Source of the DNA: Hoylesella loescheii DSM 19665 = JCM 12249 = ATCC 15930
Lineage (GTDB): Bacteria > Bacteroidota > Bacteroidia > Bacteroidales > Bacteroidaceae
Direction of reading: 5' to 3'
DNA: 64,000 bases
Assembly: GCF_000378085.1 (NCBI RefSeq)
Contig: NZ_KB899211.1
Coordinates: 124,001 to 188,000 of the forward strand
Shown here: positions 36,491 to 44,482 of the stretch, one piece after another
Position numbering within the stretch: the first letter of the stretch is position 1
Layout: every line of letters starts with the position of its first letter
The notes under the pieces: model-generated
What the model was told of the DNA's origin: nothing
Seen by the model: only the letters and a program-made list of their open reading frames with translations
Databases searched by the model: none
Program-made: the position numbers and the translations under genes

Positions 36491-37825
36491 ATGTCGGATA
36501 AGAATATAAACAAAGGAATCGTAGACTTCGGCGAAGTAGACAACGATAAGAGCATCATCAAAGTTGTTGGTGTAGGTGGCGGTGGTGGTAATGCCGTCAA
36601 CCACATGTTCAAAGAAGGCATCCACAAAGTGTCCTTCGTGTTGTGCAACACTGATAAACAGGCGTTAGACGATTCTCCCGTGCCCGTGCATTTGCAATTG
36701 GGCAAGGAGGGATTAGGAGCGGGAAACCGTCCCCTTAAAGCTAAGGCTGCCGCCGAAGAAAGCATCGACGACATCAAGGCGATGTTCAACGACGGCACCA
36801 AGATGGCGTTTATCACCGCTGGAATGGGTGGTGGAACAGGTACGGGAGCTGCACCCGTTATTGCCCGCATATCAAAAGAAATGGGAATCCTCACCGTTGG
36901 TATCGTCACCATTCCTTTCCGTTTCGAAGGCCTGCGTAAGATAGACCAGGCGTTGGATGGTGTCGAAGAGATGGCCAAACACGTTGATGCTTTGCTCGTT
37001 ATCAACAACGAACGCCTGCGACAGGTTTACCCCGAGCTGTCCTTAATCGAAGCTTTTAGGCGTGCCGACGATACATTGAGCGTTGCAGCCAAGAGCATTG
37101 CCGAGATAATAACCTATCATGGCTTTATGAATCTCGACTTCAACGACGTGAAGATGGTGCTCGAAGATGGTGGCGTGGCTATCATGAGCTCGGGCTATGG
37201 CGAAGGCGAAAGCCGATTGCAACAGGCCATTCACGATGCGCTTAACTCGCCGTTGCTCAACGATAACGATGTATTCCACTCTAAAAAGCTATTGCTCAAC
37301 ATCTCGTTTAGCAACAAAAACAACCAGGGTTCTAACCTCATGATGGAGGAAATTAACTATGTAGATGAGTTTATGGCTAAGTTTGGCCCCGACTTCGTCT
37401 TCAAATGGGGAGTAACCTTCGACGAGAATCTTGGCGATAAGGTAAAGGTTACGGTACTTGCAACAGGCTTTGGCGTGGAGAACATCACCACAACGCCCGA
37501 ACGCACCGTGCGTAAGTCTATCGAAGACATTGAGAAGGCTGCCAAAGATGCACAGAACGAGATCGAACGCGGTAGGCGTATCGGTTCGTATTATGGGGCT
37601 AATTCGCCAGGAGGACGTATTAAGAAGCATACCAACATCTACTTCTTCCGTCCCGAAGATCTCGATAACGAAGACGTTATTATTGCCGTAGACGAATCGC
37701 CCACTTATGCTCGTTCGCAGCAAAAGCTTGAAGAGATACGACGATTTGGCACTATCGTGCAGAAAAAGGAACAAGACGAGGTAGAACCGCCTACCACTAC
37801 GCAAGGTACTATCAGCTTCGCATAG
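36491..37825 (+). CDS. ftsZ: cell division protein FtsZ
   Basis: The tubulin-like GTPase that forms the division ring. The 444-aa protein shows GVGGGGGNAVNHM near residues 25-37, the tubulin signature GGGTGTGAAPVIA near 115-127, and NNERLRQVYP, all needed for GTP binding and hydrolysis. The C-terminal tail after about residue 330 holds DESPTYARS, which resembles the partner-binding peptide (PxYxR), followed by an extra 35 residues ending in TISFA. A 188-bp gap separates it from yqeY. Confidence 0.97.
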   Translation: MSDKNINKGIVDFGEVDNDKSIIKVVGVGGGGGNAVNHMFKEGIHKVSFVLCNTDKQALDDSPVPVHLQLGKEGLGAGNRPLKAKAAAEESIDDIKAMFNDGTKMAFITAGMGGGTGTGAAPVIARISKEMGILTVGIVTIPFRFEGLRKIDQALDGVEEMAKHVDALLVINNERLRQVYPELSLIEAFRRADDTLSVAAKSIAEIITYHGFMNLDFNDVKMVLEDGGVAIMSSGYGEGESRLQQAIHDALNSPLLNDNDVFHSKKLLLNISFSNKNNQGSNLMMEEINYVDEFMAKFGPDFVFKWGVTFDENLGDKVKVTVLATGFGVENITTTPERTVRKSIEDIEKAAKDAQNEIERGRRIGSYYGANSPGGRIKKHTNIYFFRPEDLDNEDVIIAVDESPTYARSQQKLEEIRRFGTIVQKKEQDEVEPPTTTQGTISFA

Positions 37826-37841
37826 GCAGGTGGTTAGGATA

Positions 37842-37861
37842 AACAGGCAAGTTGGCCTGTT
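37842..37861. other. short hairpin after ftsZ
   Basis: AACAGGC and GCCTGTT pair around a 6-nt loop. No T-run follows, so terminator function is uncertain. Confidence 0.3.
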
Positions 37862-38013
37862 AACGGTTAGCTAGAAAGAGGGGTCAAGTAAGACAACTTG
37901 GACAGGTCCCATCGGTTACGTTTTTCCCGTCCGTCTTATCCGTCTTCTAGGTTGTGCTAGTCCCACAAGTCACATTATCCCATCCGTCTCACCAATAAAA
38001 CCCAATAAATATT

Positions 38014-38466
38014 ATGGCTCAATTATTCGAACAAATAAGCAACGACATCACGGAAGCAATGAAAGCGCGCGATAAAGTGCGCCTCGACACGCTCCGCAAC
38101 ATCAAGAAAGTGTTTTTAGAGGCCAAGACTGCTCCTGGCGCCAACGACATCCTTGAAGATGCCGATGCACTGAAAATACTGCAAAAGTTGGCCAAGCAAG
38201 GCAAAGAAGCTGCTGCCACGTTCACCCAACAGGCTCGTCAAGACCTTGCCGATGCTGAATTGGCACAAGTGAAGGTTATCGAGGAGTATCTCCCCAAAGC
38301 CCTTTCCGAGGCCGAAGTAGAAGTGAAGGTGAAGGAAATCATTGCCCAAACGGGTGCCACAACAATGAAAGATATGGGCCGTGTGATGGGTATGGCCAGC
38401 AAACAAATGGCTGGCTTGGCCGATGGTGGCACCATCTCGGCCATCGTTAAACGACTGTTGGCCTAG
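38014..38466 (+). CDS. GatB/YqeY domain protein
   Basis: A 150-aa protein of the YqeY family, which matches the tail domain of GatB, the amidotransferase subunit that binds tRNA. Free-standing members are widespread and their role is not settled; a link to tRNA-dependent amidation is only suspected. The protein is helical and has the typical EYLPKALSEAEVEVKVKEII and MGRVMGMASKQM stretches. It follows ftsZ, a common neighbour in Bacteroidota, with 188 bp between them. Confidence 0.9.
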   Translation: MAQLFEQISNDITEAMKARDKVRLDTLRNIKKVFLEAKTAPGANDILEDADALKILQKLAKQGKEAAATFTQQARQDLADAELAQVKVIEEYLPKALSEAEVEVKVKEIIAQTGATTMKDMGRVMGMASKQMAGLADGGTISAIVKRLLA

Positions 38467-38524
38467 CAGCGTTTTGCGTTTAGGCTCACATAAAGGTGAA
38501 AAATTGAAAAGGTAGAAAAGATAG

Positions 38525-38576
38525 AAAGGTGCTGATTCGCCATCTATCTTCTAGCGAACCTTTTATTTTTTCAACC
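38525..38576 (+). terminator. possible terminator of yqeY
   Basis: AAAGGTGCT (38525-38533) can pair with AGC-GA-ACCTTT (38553-38563), followed by TATTTTTT. The loop is long, so confidence is low. Confidence 0.4.
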
Positions 38577-38632
38577 GTACCCATTAACAGGCTTACTCGC
38601 CAGTGCGCCTATGGGGGCATAAATTCACACGT

Positions 38633-38800
38633 CAGTTCGGTATAAGCAATCCTCTCTTTCTCCCCTTTTTAAGGGGAGAAGTGTGCTGCATAACCACTCG
38701 AAAGCTTATATTAAGAGAGCACTCAATAATTGTAAAGGAGAAACTCAACACATTCCTGCCCTTAGTAAAGGGGAGGTTAGGAGGGGATGTAGCTGTCAGC
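38633..38800. repeat. insertion-sequence end and repeat fragments in a gene-free gap
   Basis: CAGTTCGGTATAAG at 38633-38646 is identical to 48275-48288, beside a transposase relic, and is probably an insertion sequence end. Then come CCCCTTTTTAAGGGGAG (about 38662-38678) and GTAAAGGGGAGGTTAGGAGGGG (about 38766-38787, quoted in part), fragments of the composite repeat type. The rest of 38467-39083 shows no gene. Confidence 0.5.
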
Positions 38801-39083
38801 AGATAGCCTGAAAAAGGTTAAAAGCGCATTAGGAAACAAATCAATATGGGCTATGGGTATTATTTCTTATCCCGAATTTGCGCAGTATTTAGCAACGGCG
38901 TGACAAGTTTTTACCGCATTTATTGCTCATCTAAAAAAGTATTTTTACCTTTACCGCTATAATACAGCTTCTGGTTGAGATGCAGTGACGCTCCGAACTA
39001 AAACTAATCGCACCCTGAGGAAAACGCTTTCGCATTAAAAACTCTAACTGTATAAACTTATATTCATGTAAAACAAAGTATTT

Positions 39084-39710
39084 ATGATATCTGTCTATTC
39101 CATCAAACCGCAGTTTCAACGGGTCTTAACACCTATTTTAGAGTTGTTGCATCGTGCAAACGTTACCGCCAACCAAATCACCTTGTGGGCTTGTATCCTC
39201 TCACTTGTCATCGGCATTTTGTTTTGGTTTGCGGGCGATGTGGGGCCATGGCTCTACCTCTGCCTGCCTGTGGGACTGCTGATACGTATGGCCCTGAATG
39301 CATTAGACGGAATGATGGCTCGTCGTTACAATCAAATCACCCGGAAAGGAGAGCTGTTAAACGAACTGGGTGATGTCGTTTCAGACACCATTATTTATTT
39401 TCCACTGCTGAAGTATCATCCCGAAAGTCTTTATTTTATTGTGGCTTTCATTGCTCTCAGCATTATTAATGAATACGCAGGAGTGATGGGAAAGGTGCTG
39501 TCGGCAGAGCGACGGTATGATGGTCCGATGGGAAAGAGCGACCGTGCTTTCGTTCTCGGCCTCTACGGAGTGGTCTGTTTGTTTGGTATAAACCTTTCAG
39601 GATGTTCCGTTTACATCTTTGGGGCTATCGATTTGTTGCTTTTAGTCAGCACGTGGATTAGGATAAAGAAGACGTTAGATGTAACCGGAAGATCGCAAAC
39701 ACCTGTGTAA
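39084..39710 (+). CDS. CDP-alcohol phosphotransferase, YnbA-like, Asn variant
   Basis: A 208-aa integral membrane enzyme of the CDP-alcohol phosphatidyltransferase family, which moves a phosphatidyl group from CDP-diacylglycerol to an alcohol. The family motif DxxDGxxAR-x8-GxxxDxxxD is here N72xxD75G76xxA79R80-x8-G89xxxN93xxxD97: two of four metal-binding Asp are Asn. About five membrane segments. The pattern recalls E. coli YnbA and relatives, whose substrate is unknown. It is the first gene of a five-gene operon; the next starts 27 bp after its stop. Confidence 0.85.
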   Translation: MISVYSIKPQFQRVLTPILELLHRANVTANQITLWACILSLVIGILFWFAGDVGPWLYLCLPVGLLIRMALNALDGMMARRYNQITRKGELLNELGDVVSDTIIYFPLLKYHPESLYFIVAFIALSIINEYAGVMGKVLSAERRYDGPMGKSDRAFVLGLYGVVCLFGINLSGCSVYIFGAIDLLLLVSTWIRIKKTLDVTGRSQTPV

Positions 39711-39737
39711 ACCGATGGTTTTGATAAGCAGTGGAGT

Positions 39738-40778
39738 ATGAAGATGAAACCTTATCCCACGGTTGCAGTTTTTTCAGGCGGTGGTACACGTTATGCTTTG
39801 TATCTCGGAATGTATGCGGCGATGCAACATTATGGTGTAGAACCCGACCTGCTGATTGCCTCTTGCGGTGGCAGTATCGCTGCCAATATCATCAACTCGT
39901 TTGCTACCGACGAGCAGCGAAAGGCCTTTATACAGTCGGAAGAACTGTATCGCTTTGTGCAAAACACCCGAATGACACGTTTCAAAATGCTGTATAAGAT
40001 AGGTCTCTATTGTCAGCGCAAAGTGCGAAACACATTCTATGCACCTTATATCGAAAATATTTTCGATAAATTTATCGTAGATATGCCCACCGACATACGC
40101 CCGCTTTTGCCCTCGTTGGCTGTTCGGCCAATCCTTCCCACTATCGTTGTCGGTGCCCGATTGTTGTTTGATAGGGCCGACATCGGTAAAGAAAGAAACG
40201 GAAGAAAGCTTTATCGGAAGGTGCTTTTTACCGATGCCGAGACAGCTAGAAACATCGATTTGTCGGCTGTTAACTGCAATTTTAAAAGCTATGAGGGTAG
40301 TGCCATCGACTCGCAAGTTGAGCTGCTTCAAGATGTTCCCTTACCCATTGCCACCCGAATATCTGTCTCGGATATGTTCTACGTTCAGCCCGTACATTAC
40401 AACGGTGCCTATTTTGCGGGCGGAATTATTGATTTGATGCCCATAGAACTGGCCGAACAACTTGGCGAAACTATTTTCTTTGAGAAGAAAAAGGGCTTTG
40501 GCACCATCGACGAGGCACTTGTTAGAGCCGTATTTGGATTTAGTGGAAACCGCCGATTGCAAGAAGTGATGACGCATTCGGTGAGCTATTGGGTAGACAC
40601 GGCTGACATGAACCAAGCACTTTCGGGCCATTACATCGAGAAAAACATCAATCTTCTGAAGCTCCAGGTAGAACTGAAACTGCCCAAAACCTATGCCCAG
40701 TTTGTAGAAGATATGGACTTTCAATGGCAATACGGATACGATCGGGTTGCCCAACATTTTAAAAACAAACAGGTATGA
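39738..40778 (+). CDS. patatin-like phospholipase
   Basis: A 346-aa predicted lipid acyl hydrolase of the patatin family. The oxyanion loop GGGTRYALYLG is at residues 14-24 and the nucleophile elbow reads IASCGG, with S42 in the place of Ser in GxSxG (first Gly replaced by Ile). The usual DGG of the dyad is not seen; AGGIID near residue 225 may hold the Asp. No signal peptide or membrane segment, so it probably works at the inner face of the membrane. Its last 4 bp overlap the start of the next gene (ATGA). Confidence 0.8.
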   Translation: MKMKPYPTVAVFSGGGTRYALYLGMYAAMQHYGVEPDLLIASCGGSIAANIINSFATDEQRKAFIQSEELYRFVQNTRMTRFKMLYKIGLYCQRKVRNTFYAPYIENIFDKFIVDMPTDIRPLLPSLAVRPILPTIVVGARLLFDRADIGKERNGRKLYRKVLFTDAETARNIDLSAVNCNFKSYEGSAIDSQVELLQDVPLPIATRISVSDMFYVQPVHYNGAYFAGGIIDLMPIELAEQLGETIFFEKKKGFGTIDEALVRAVFGFSGNRRLQEVMTHSVSYWVDTADMNQALSGHYIEKNINLLKLQVELKLPKTYAQFVEDMDFQWQYGYDRVAQHFKNKQV

Positions 40779-41530
40779 ACATCTTTATTACCGGCGGAAC
40801 ATCGGGTATCGGCTTGGCCTTGGCGCGGTTTTATGCTGCCGAAGGTCATCGGGTAGGGGTGTGCGGACGAAATACGGCACGAATAGACAGGAGTGATGAG
40901 GTTAACAAACTGTTGCTTGCCTACCAGCTCGATGTGTGTGATAAGGACGCATTAACCGCTGCCGTAGATGCATTTTGTGCCGATAAGGGGTTGGACATGA
41001 TGATTGTTGCTGCCGGACATTACCGTAACGGCGTTACTGAAGAAGTGGATTTTGAGCAGACTTCACAAATGTTGAAGGTTAATATCGTGGGTGCATTGAA
41101 TGCGATGGAAGTGGCACGAGAAGCAATGAAAGCATCCGGCGGACATTTGGTCGTGATTGCTTCGGTGGCAGGATTGCTGCATTATCCGTGCGCAAGCGTC
41201 TATGCCAAGTGCAAAAGAGCGTTGATACAGATAGCCGATGCTTATCGCCGAAGTTTGGCCGACTATCAAATAACGGTTACAACACTTGTTCCGGGCTACA
41301 TAGACACACCGCGATTGAGGGAGATATATCGTAACGACCTTTCCAAATGTCCGTTCTGCATGCCCTTAAATCGGGCTGTTGAAACAATGACAAAGGCCAT
41401 AGCGCAGCGCAAAGAACAGGTGGTGTTTCCGCCAAAAATGCGCCTTTCCATCGCTTTTCTTTCGCTTTTACCCACTTGTTTGTTATCGGCTTTTATGCAC
41501 CGAAAGACATTATGGAGCATTCCCAAATAA
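40775..41530 (+). CDS. short-chain dehydrogenase/reductase with membrane-seeking C-terminus
   Basis: A 251-aa NAD(P)-dependent oxidoreductase. The cofactor loop TGGTSGIG is at residues 6-13, followed by CGRN, and the catalytic set is S130, Y143 and K147 (YAKCK). The last 30 residues (LSIAFLSLLPTCLLSAF) are hydrophobic, as in SDRs that act on lipids at the membrane, for example 3-ketodihydrosphingosine reductase. The substrate is not known; a lipid carbonyl is an inference from context. It overlaps both neighbours. Confidence 0.88.
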   Translation: MNIFITGGTSGIGLALARFYAAEGHRVGVCGRNTARIDRSDEVNKLLLAYQLDVCDKDALTAAVDAFCADKGLDMMIVAAGHYRNGVTEEVDFEQTSQMLKVNIVGALNAMEVAREAMKASGGHLVVIASVAGLLHYPCASVYAKCKRALIQIADAYRRSLADYQITVTTLVPGYIDTPRLREIYRNDLSKCPFCMPLNRAVETMTKAIAQRKEQVVFPPKMRLSIAFLSLLPTCLLSAFMHRKTLWSIPK

Positions 41531-42804
41531 ACGACAAAACGGTATGGGCGAGTAAACAGCCCTTGCCAAACGGTTTGATGCAGCGTTGCAGTATAGATAA
41601 CAAATGTTTGCAAGCAAGCAAATACATCGCCCTTGTTATTTGTTGGGGTGTGTTCTATGCTGTTTATACTTTTGCTGCAAGCTATGCGGCATCGCTTAAA
41701 GAGGTGTCTTCGCTTTGCTTTTCGTTTGAAAAAGCCATACCGTTTGTACCTTTCACCATCTATTTTTATAGCAGTAGTATGGTGTTTTTTATATGGGTTT
41801 TCTTCCTTTGCAATACCTTTCGTCAACTGTCGACATTAAGTAAACGCATCGTTTTTATAACCATTTTATCGGGAATTTGTTTTATTCTCCTTCCGTTAAA
41901 ACAAAGTTTTGTACGTCCGGAAACAGCCCATATTTTATTTTCTTTCATCAATACGTACGATACTCCTTTTAATCAGGCTCCGTCTTTACATATAGGTTAT
42001 GCCTGTATTTTTTGGAGTGGGGTGCGAAATAGCAGGTTCAGAAACTTTCTGAGAATGTGGTTGGTGTTGTTAATGCTGTCTACCCTTTTGGTATATCAGC
42101 ACCATTTCATCGACATTACTACCGGTTTGATGGCAGGTTTTCTGACGTTATGGATGTTTCCTTACCGTAAAAAGCGCAACCAACAAATAGCAAAGATTTA
42201 TTTTTTTGTTGCCGCTGTGGGGCTGACGGCGTTGTTGTTTGCCATCGAACATACGGTTTTTGGAAGTATTTTTTTATTGTGGTGCATACTCGTCTTACTC
42301 TTATTGGGCCGTGCTTATTATCGCTCTAATCGGCATTTTCTTAAAGACGACCACGGTTGCATCGGTTTTTTGCGTTATATTTTCTATTTTCCCTATATCG
42401 CAGTGTATCGCCTATTGTGGCTGTTTTCTCGTCAGGCACCTGTAGAAATTGCACCCAACATCTTCGTTGGAGGCTTGCTTTCATGCCGTTCTGCGCGGAA
42501 ATTCGCCCTGTTGGGAGAGGTTTCGGTGTTCGACCTTTCAGCCGAATTACCCGAAAACGCCTACTTTCGCACATCGGCAGATTATCATTGCTTTCCATTT
42601 TTGGATATTGCCACTATCCCCAAAGCCTGTCAGGAACGTATTGTAAATTCAGTTTTAGAGAAGATAAAGGCCGATGAAATGCCTCGAAAACTATATATTC
42701 ATTGTGCAATGGGCCGTTTTCGGAGCCACCGAATAGGTGAAGCGGTGCTGTTAACGATAAGTAAAAATTTAACCGAAGATAAAAATGGAAACAGGAACAT
42801 TTAA
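41512..42804 (+). CDS. PAP2 phosphatase fused to dual-specificity phosphatase, YnbD-like
   Basis: A 430-aa membrane protein with two phosphatase modules. The N-terminal part has about six membrane segments and PAP2-type motifs: KQSFVRP at 130-136, PSLH at 157-160 and HxxxD at 197-201. PSLH rather than PSGH is typical of the AUR1-like PAP2_3 branch. After further helices, a cytosolic domain (about 310-420) carries the tyrosine phosphatase signature HC-x5-R with C398 and R404. Layout and length recall E. coli YnbD. I start at 41512 (MEHSQIN); the frame is open 12 codons earlier. It overlaps the SDR gene by 19 bp. Confidence 0.85.
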   Translation: MEHSQINDKTVWASKQPLPNGLMQRCSIDNKCLQASKYIALVICWGVFYAVYTFAASYAASLKEVSSLCFSFEKAIPFVPFTIYFYSSSMVFFIWVFFLCNTFRQLSTLSKRIVFITILSGICFILLPLKQSFVRPETAHILFSFINTYDTPFNQAPSLHIGYACIFWSGVRNSRFRNFLRMWLVLLMLSTLLVYQHHFIDITTGLMAGFLTLWMFPYRKKRNQQIAKIYFFVAAVGLTALLFAIEHTVFGSIFLLWCILVLLLLGRAYYRSNRHFLKDDHGCIGFLRYIFYFPYIAVYRLLWLFSRQAPVEIAPNIFVGGLLSCRSARKFALLGEVSVFDLSAELPENAYFRTSADYHCFPFLDIATIPKACQERIVNSVLEKIKADEMPRKLYIHCAMGRFRSHRIGEAVLLTISKNLTEDKNGNRNI

Positions 42805-44482
42805 GAGTTTTGACGACGCAGATATTTTTTACAGGGTGTGGAATTACAACCCTTCACAGAAAACCATTGTGATATTGCATCGTGGGCACGAACATTCGGG
42901 ACGTTTGCAAGCCTTTGCCGAGAACGAGCAATTTGCTCATTTTAACATCTTTGGCTTTGATATGCGTGGACTGGGGCATACTTCGCAACCCGTTTCGCCC
43001 CATTTTATGGACTATGTACGCGACTTGGATGCTTTCGTAAAATACCTCCATGAACAGTATGGAATTGTTGAGAGAGACATCTTTGTGGTGGCTAACAGCA
43101 TTGCAGGCGTAATTGTTTCGGCGTGGTGTCACGACTTTGCGCCCCGTATTGCCGGTATGGCGCTTCTTGCTCCTGCGTTTACCATTAAGTTATATGTGCC
43201 TTTTGCAAAGACGGGAATTGCCTTGGCAGCCTGGCTTTTCAAACATCTTACGGTGCCCAGTTATGTCAAGTCGAAGGTGTTGACACATGATGTAGAACAA
43301 CAAAAGGCGTACGACACCGACCCGCTAATTACTCGAGAAATTGATGCGCACTATCTTTTGGATTTGCTGAAAGCAGGAAAGCGTATCGTAGAAGATGCTG
43401 CTGCCATTACCATACCGACGCTATTACTCTCTGCCGGTAAAGATTATGTGGTGAAAGACGATATGCAAAAGCGGTTTTTTGTTGATATCAGCTCCACCCA
43501 AAAGCGGTTTATCAAGCTCAAAGGGTTTTATCACGGGCTATTGTTTGAAACGCAACGTGAACAGGTTTACAATCCTATTGCTGAGTTTATTAACCGCTGT
43601 TTCTCACTCGAACAGCCGCCAACGACCTGTATGCCAGATAAATTTACAGTTGATGAGTATAACAAAATGGCCCTGAATATGCTTCCCCGAATTGAACGTT
43701 GGGGCTTTCGGATACAGAAATGGATGCTCCATCACTTGGGATTTCTTAGTAAAGGAATGCGTGTAGGACTAAAATATGGTTTTGATTCGGGTATGTCTCT
43801 CGATTATGTTTATCGCAACCAAGCACAGGGATGCGGACCAATTGGGCGATGGATAGACAGAGGTTATCTTACCGCCATTGGTTGGAGAGGAGTAAGAATA
43901 CGCCGAGAGAATCTCATCGCAACCGTAGAAGAACGTATTAAAACGCTCAAACAGCGCAATGAACCCGTGAAAATACTCGACATAGCCGGTGGAACGGGTA
44001 ATTATCTGTTCGACATCAAGCGCAAGTTTCCTGAAATAGAAGTGGTTATAAACGACTTTTCGGAAGCAAACATTGCTTTCGGCGAGGCACAGATACAACA
44101 GCTAGGACTTCAAAATATACGGTTTACCCGTCTTGATTGTTTCAATAAAGACTCATATCGACAGCTGAATTTTGAGCCTAATATCGTTATTATTTCCGGT
44201 ATATTCGAGCTTTTTGGTGATAACGAACTTGTTTGTAACGCCATCTCCGGCACTTTATCCGCACTGCAACCGGGTGGCTTTTTGGTCTATACCGGTCAGC
44301 CTTGGCACCCTCAGTTGAAAATGATAGCTTACGTATTAAACAGTCATCAAGAGCGTGATTGGATTATGCGACGTCGTTCGCAACGCGAACTGGACAGTCT
44401 TTTCGCCTTTTATGGCTTAACCAAATGTGGCATGAAACTCGATAACTTCGGCATCTTTACCGTTAGTTATGGAACGAAATAA
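42785..44482 (+). CDS. alpha/beta hydrolase fused to SAM methyltransferase, YnbC-like
   Basis: A 565-aa cytosolic fusion. The first 270 residues are a lysophospholipase-like alpha/beta hydrolase with a readable triad: S105 (in VANSIAG, a changed GxSxG), D220 (SAGKDYVVKDD) and H250 (KGFYHG). A linker with FDSGMSLDYVYRNQ (333-346) leads to a class I methyltransferase whose motif I is ILDIAGGTG (397-405). The same fusion is known from E. coli YnbC. One polypeptide would cut an acyl chain and methylate a related product, which is inference. It overlaps the gene before it by 20 bp and the convergent gene after it by 20 bp. Confidence 0.87.
   Translation: METGTFKSFDDADIFYRVWNYNPSQKTIVILHRGHEHSGRLQAFAENEQFAHFNIFGFDMRGLGHTSQPVSPHFMDYVRDLDAFVKYLHEQYGIVERDIFVVANSIAGVIVSAWCHDFAPRIAGMALLAPAFTIKLYVPFAKTGIALAAWLFKHLTVPSYVKSKVLTHDVEQQKAYDTDPLITREIDAHYLLDLLKAGKRIVEDAAAITIPTLLLSAGKDYVVKDDMQKRFFVDISSTQKRFIKLKGFYHGLLFETQREQVYNPIAEFINRCFSLEQPPTTCMPDKFTVDEYNKMALNMLPRIERWGFRIQKWMLHHLGFLSKGMRVGLKYGFDSGMSLDYVYRNQAQGCGPIGRWIDRGYLTAIGWRGVRIRRENLIATVEERIKTLKQRNEPVKILDIAGGTGNYLFDIKRKFPEIEVVINDFSEANIAFGEAQIQQLGLQNIRFTRLDCFNKDSYRQLNFEPNIVIISGIFELFGDNELVCNAISGTLSALQPGGFLVYTGQPWHPQLKMIAYVLNSHQERDWIMRRRSQRELDSLFAFYGLTKCGMKLDNFGIFTVSYGTK

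Noticed and set aside
38603..38806. 67-codon frame before the lipid operon
   Set aside because: Made of insertion sequence end and composite repeat fragments.
39084..44482. Bacteroides inositol-lipid cluster
   Set aside because: That pathway needs a myo-inositol-phosphate synthase, which is absent here, and its phosphatase is of another type.
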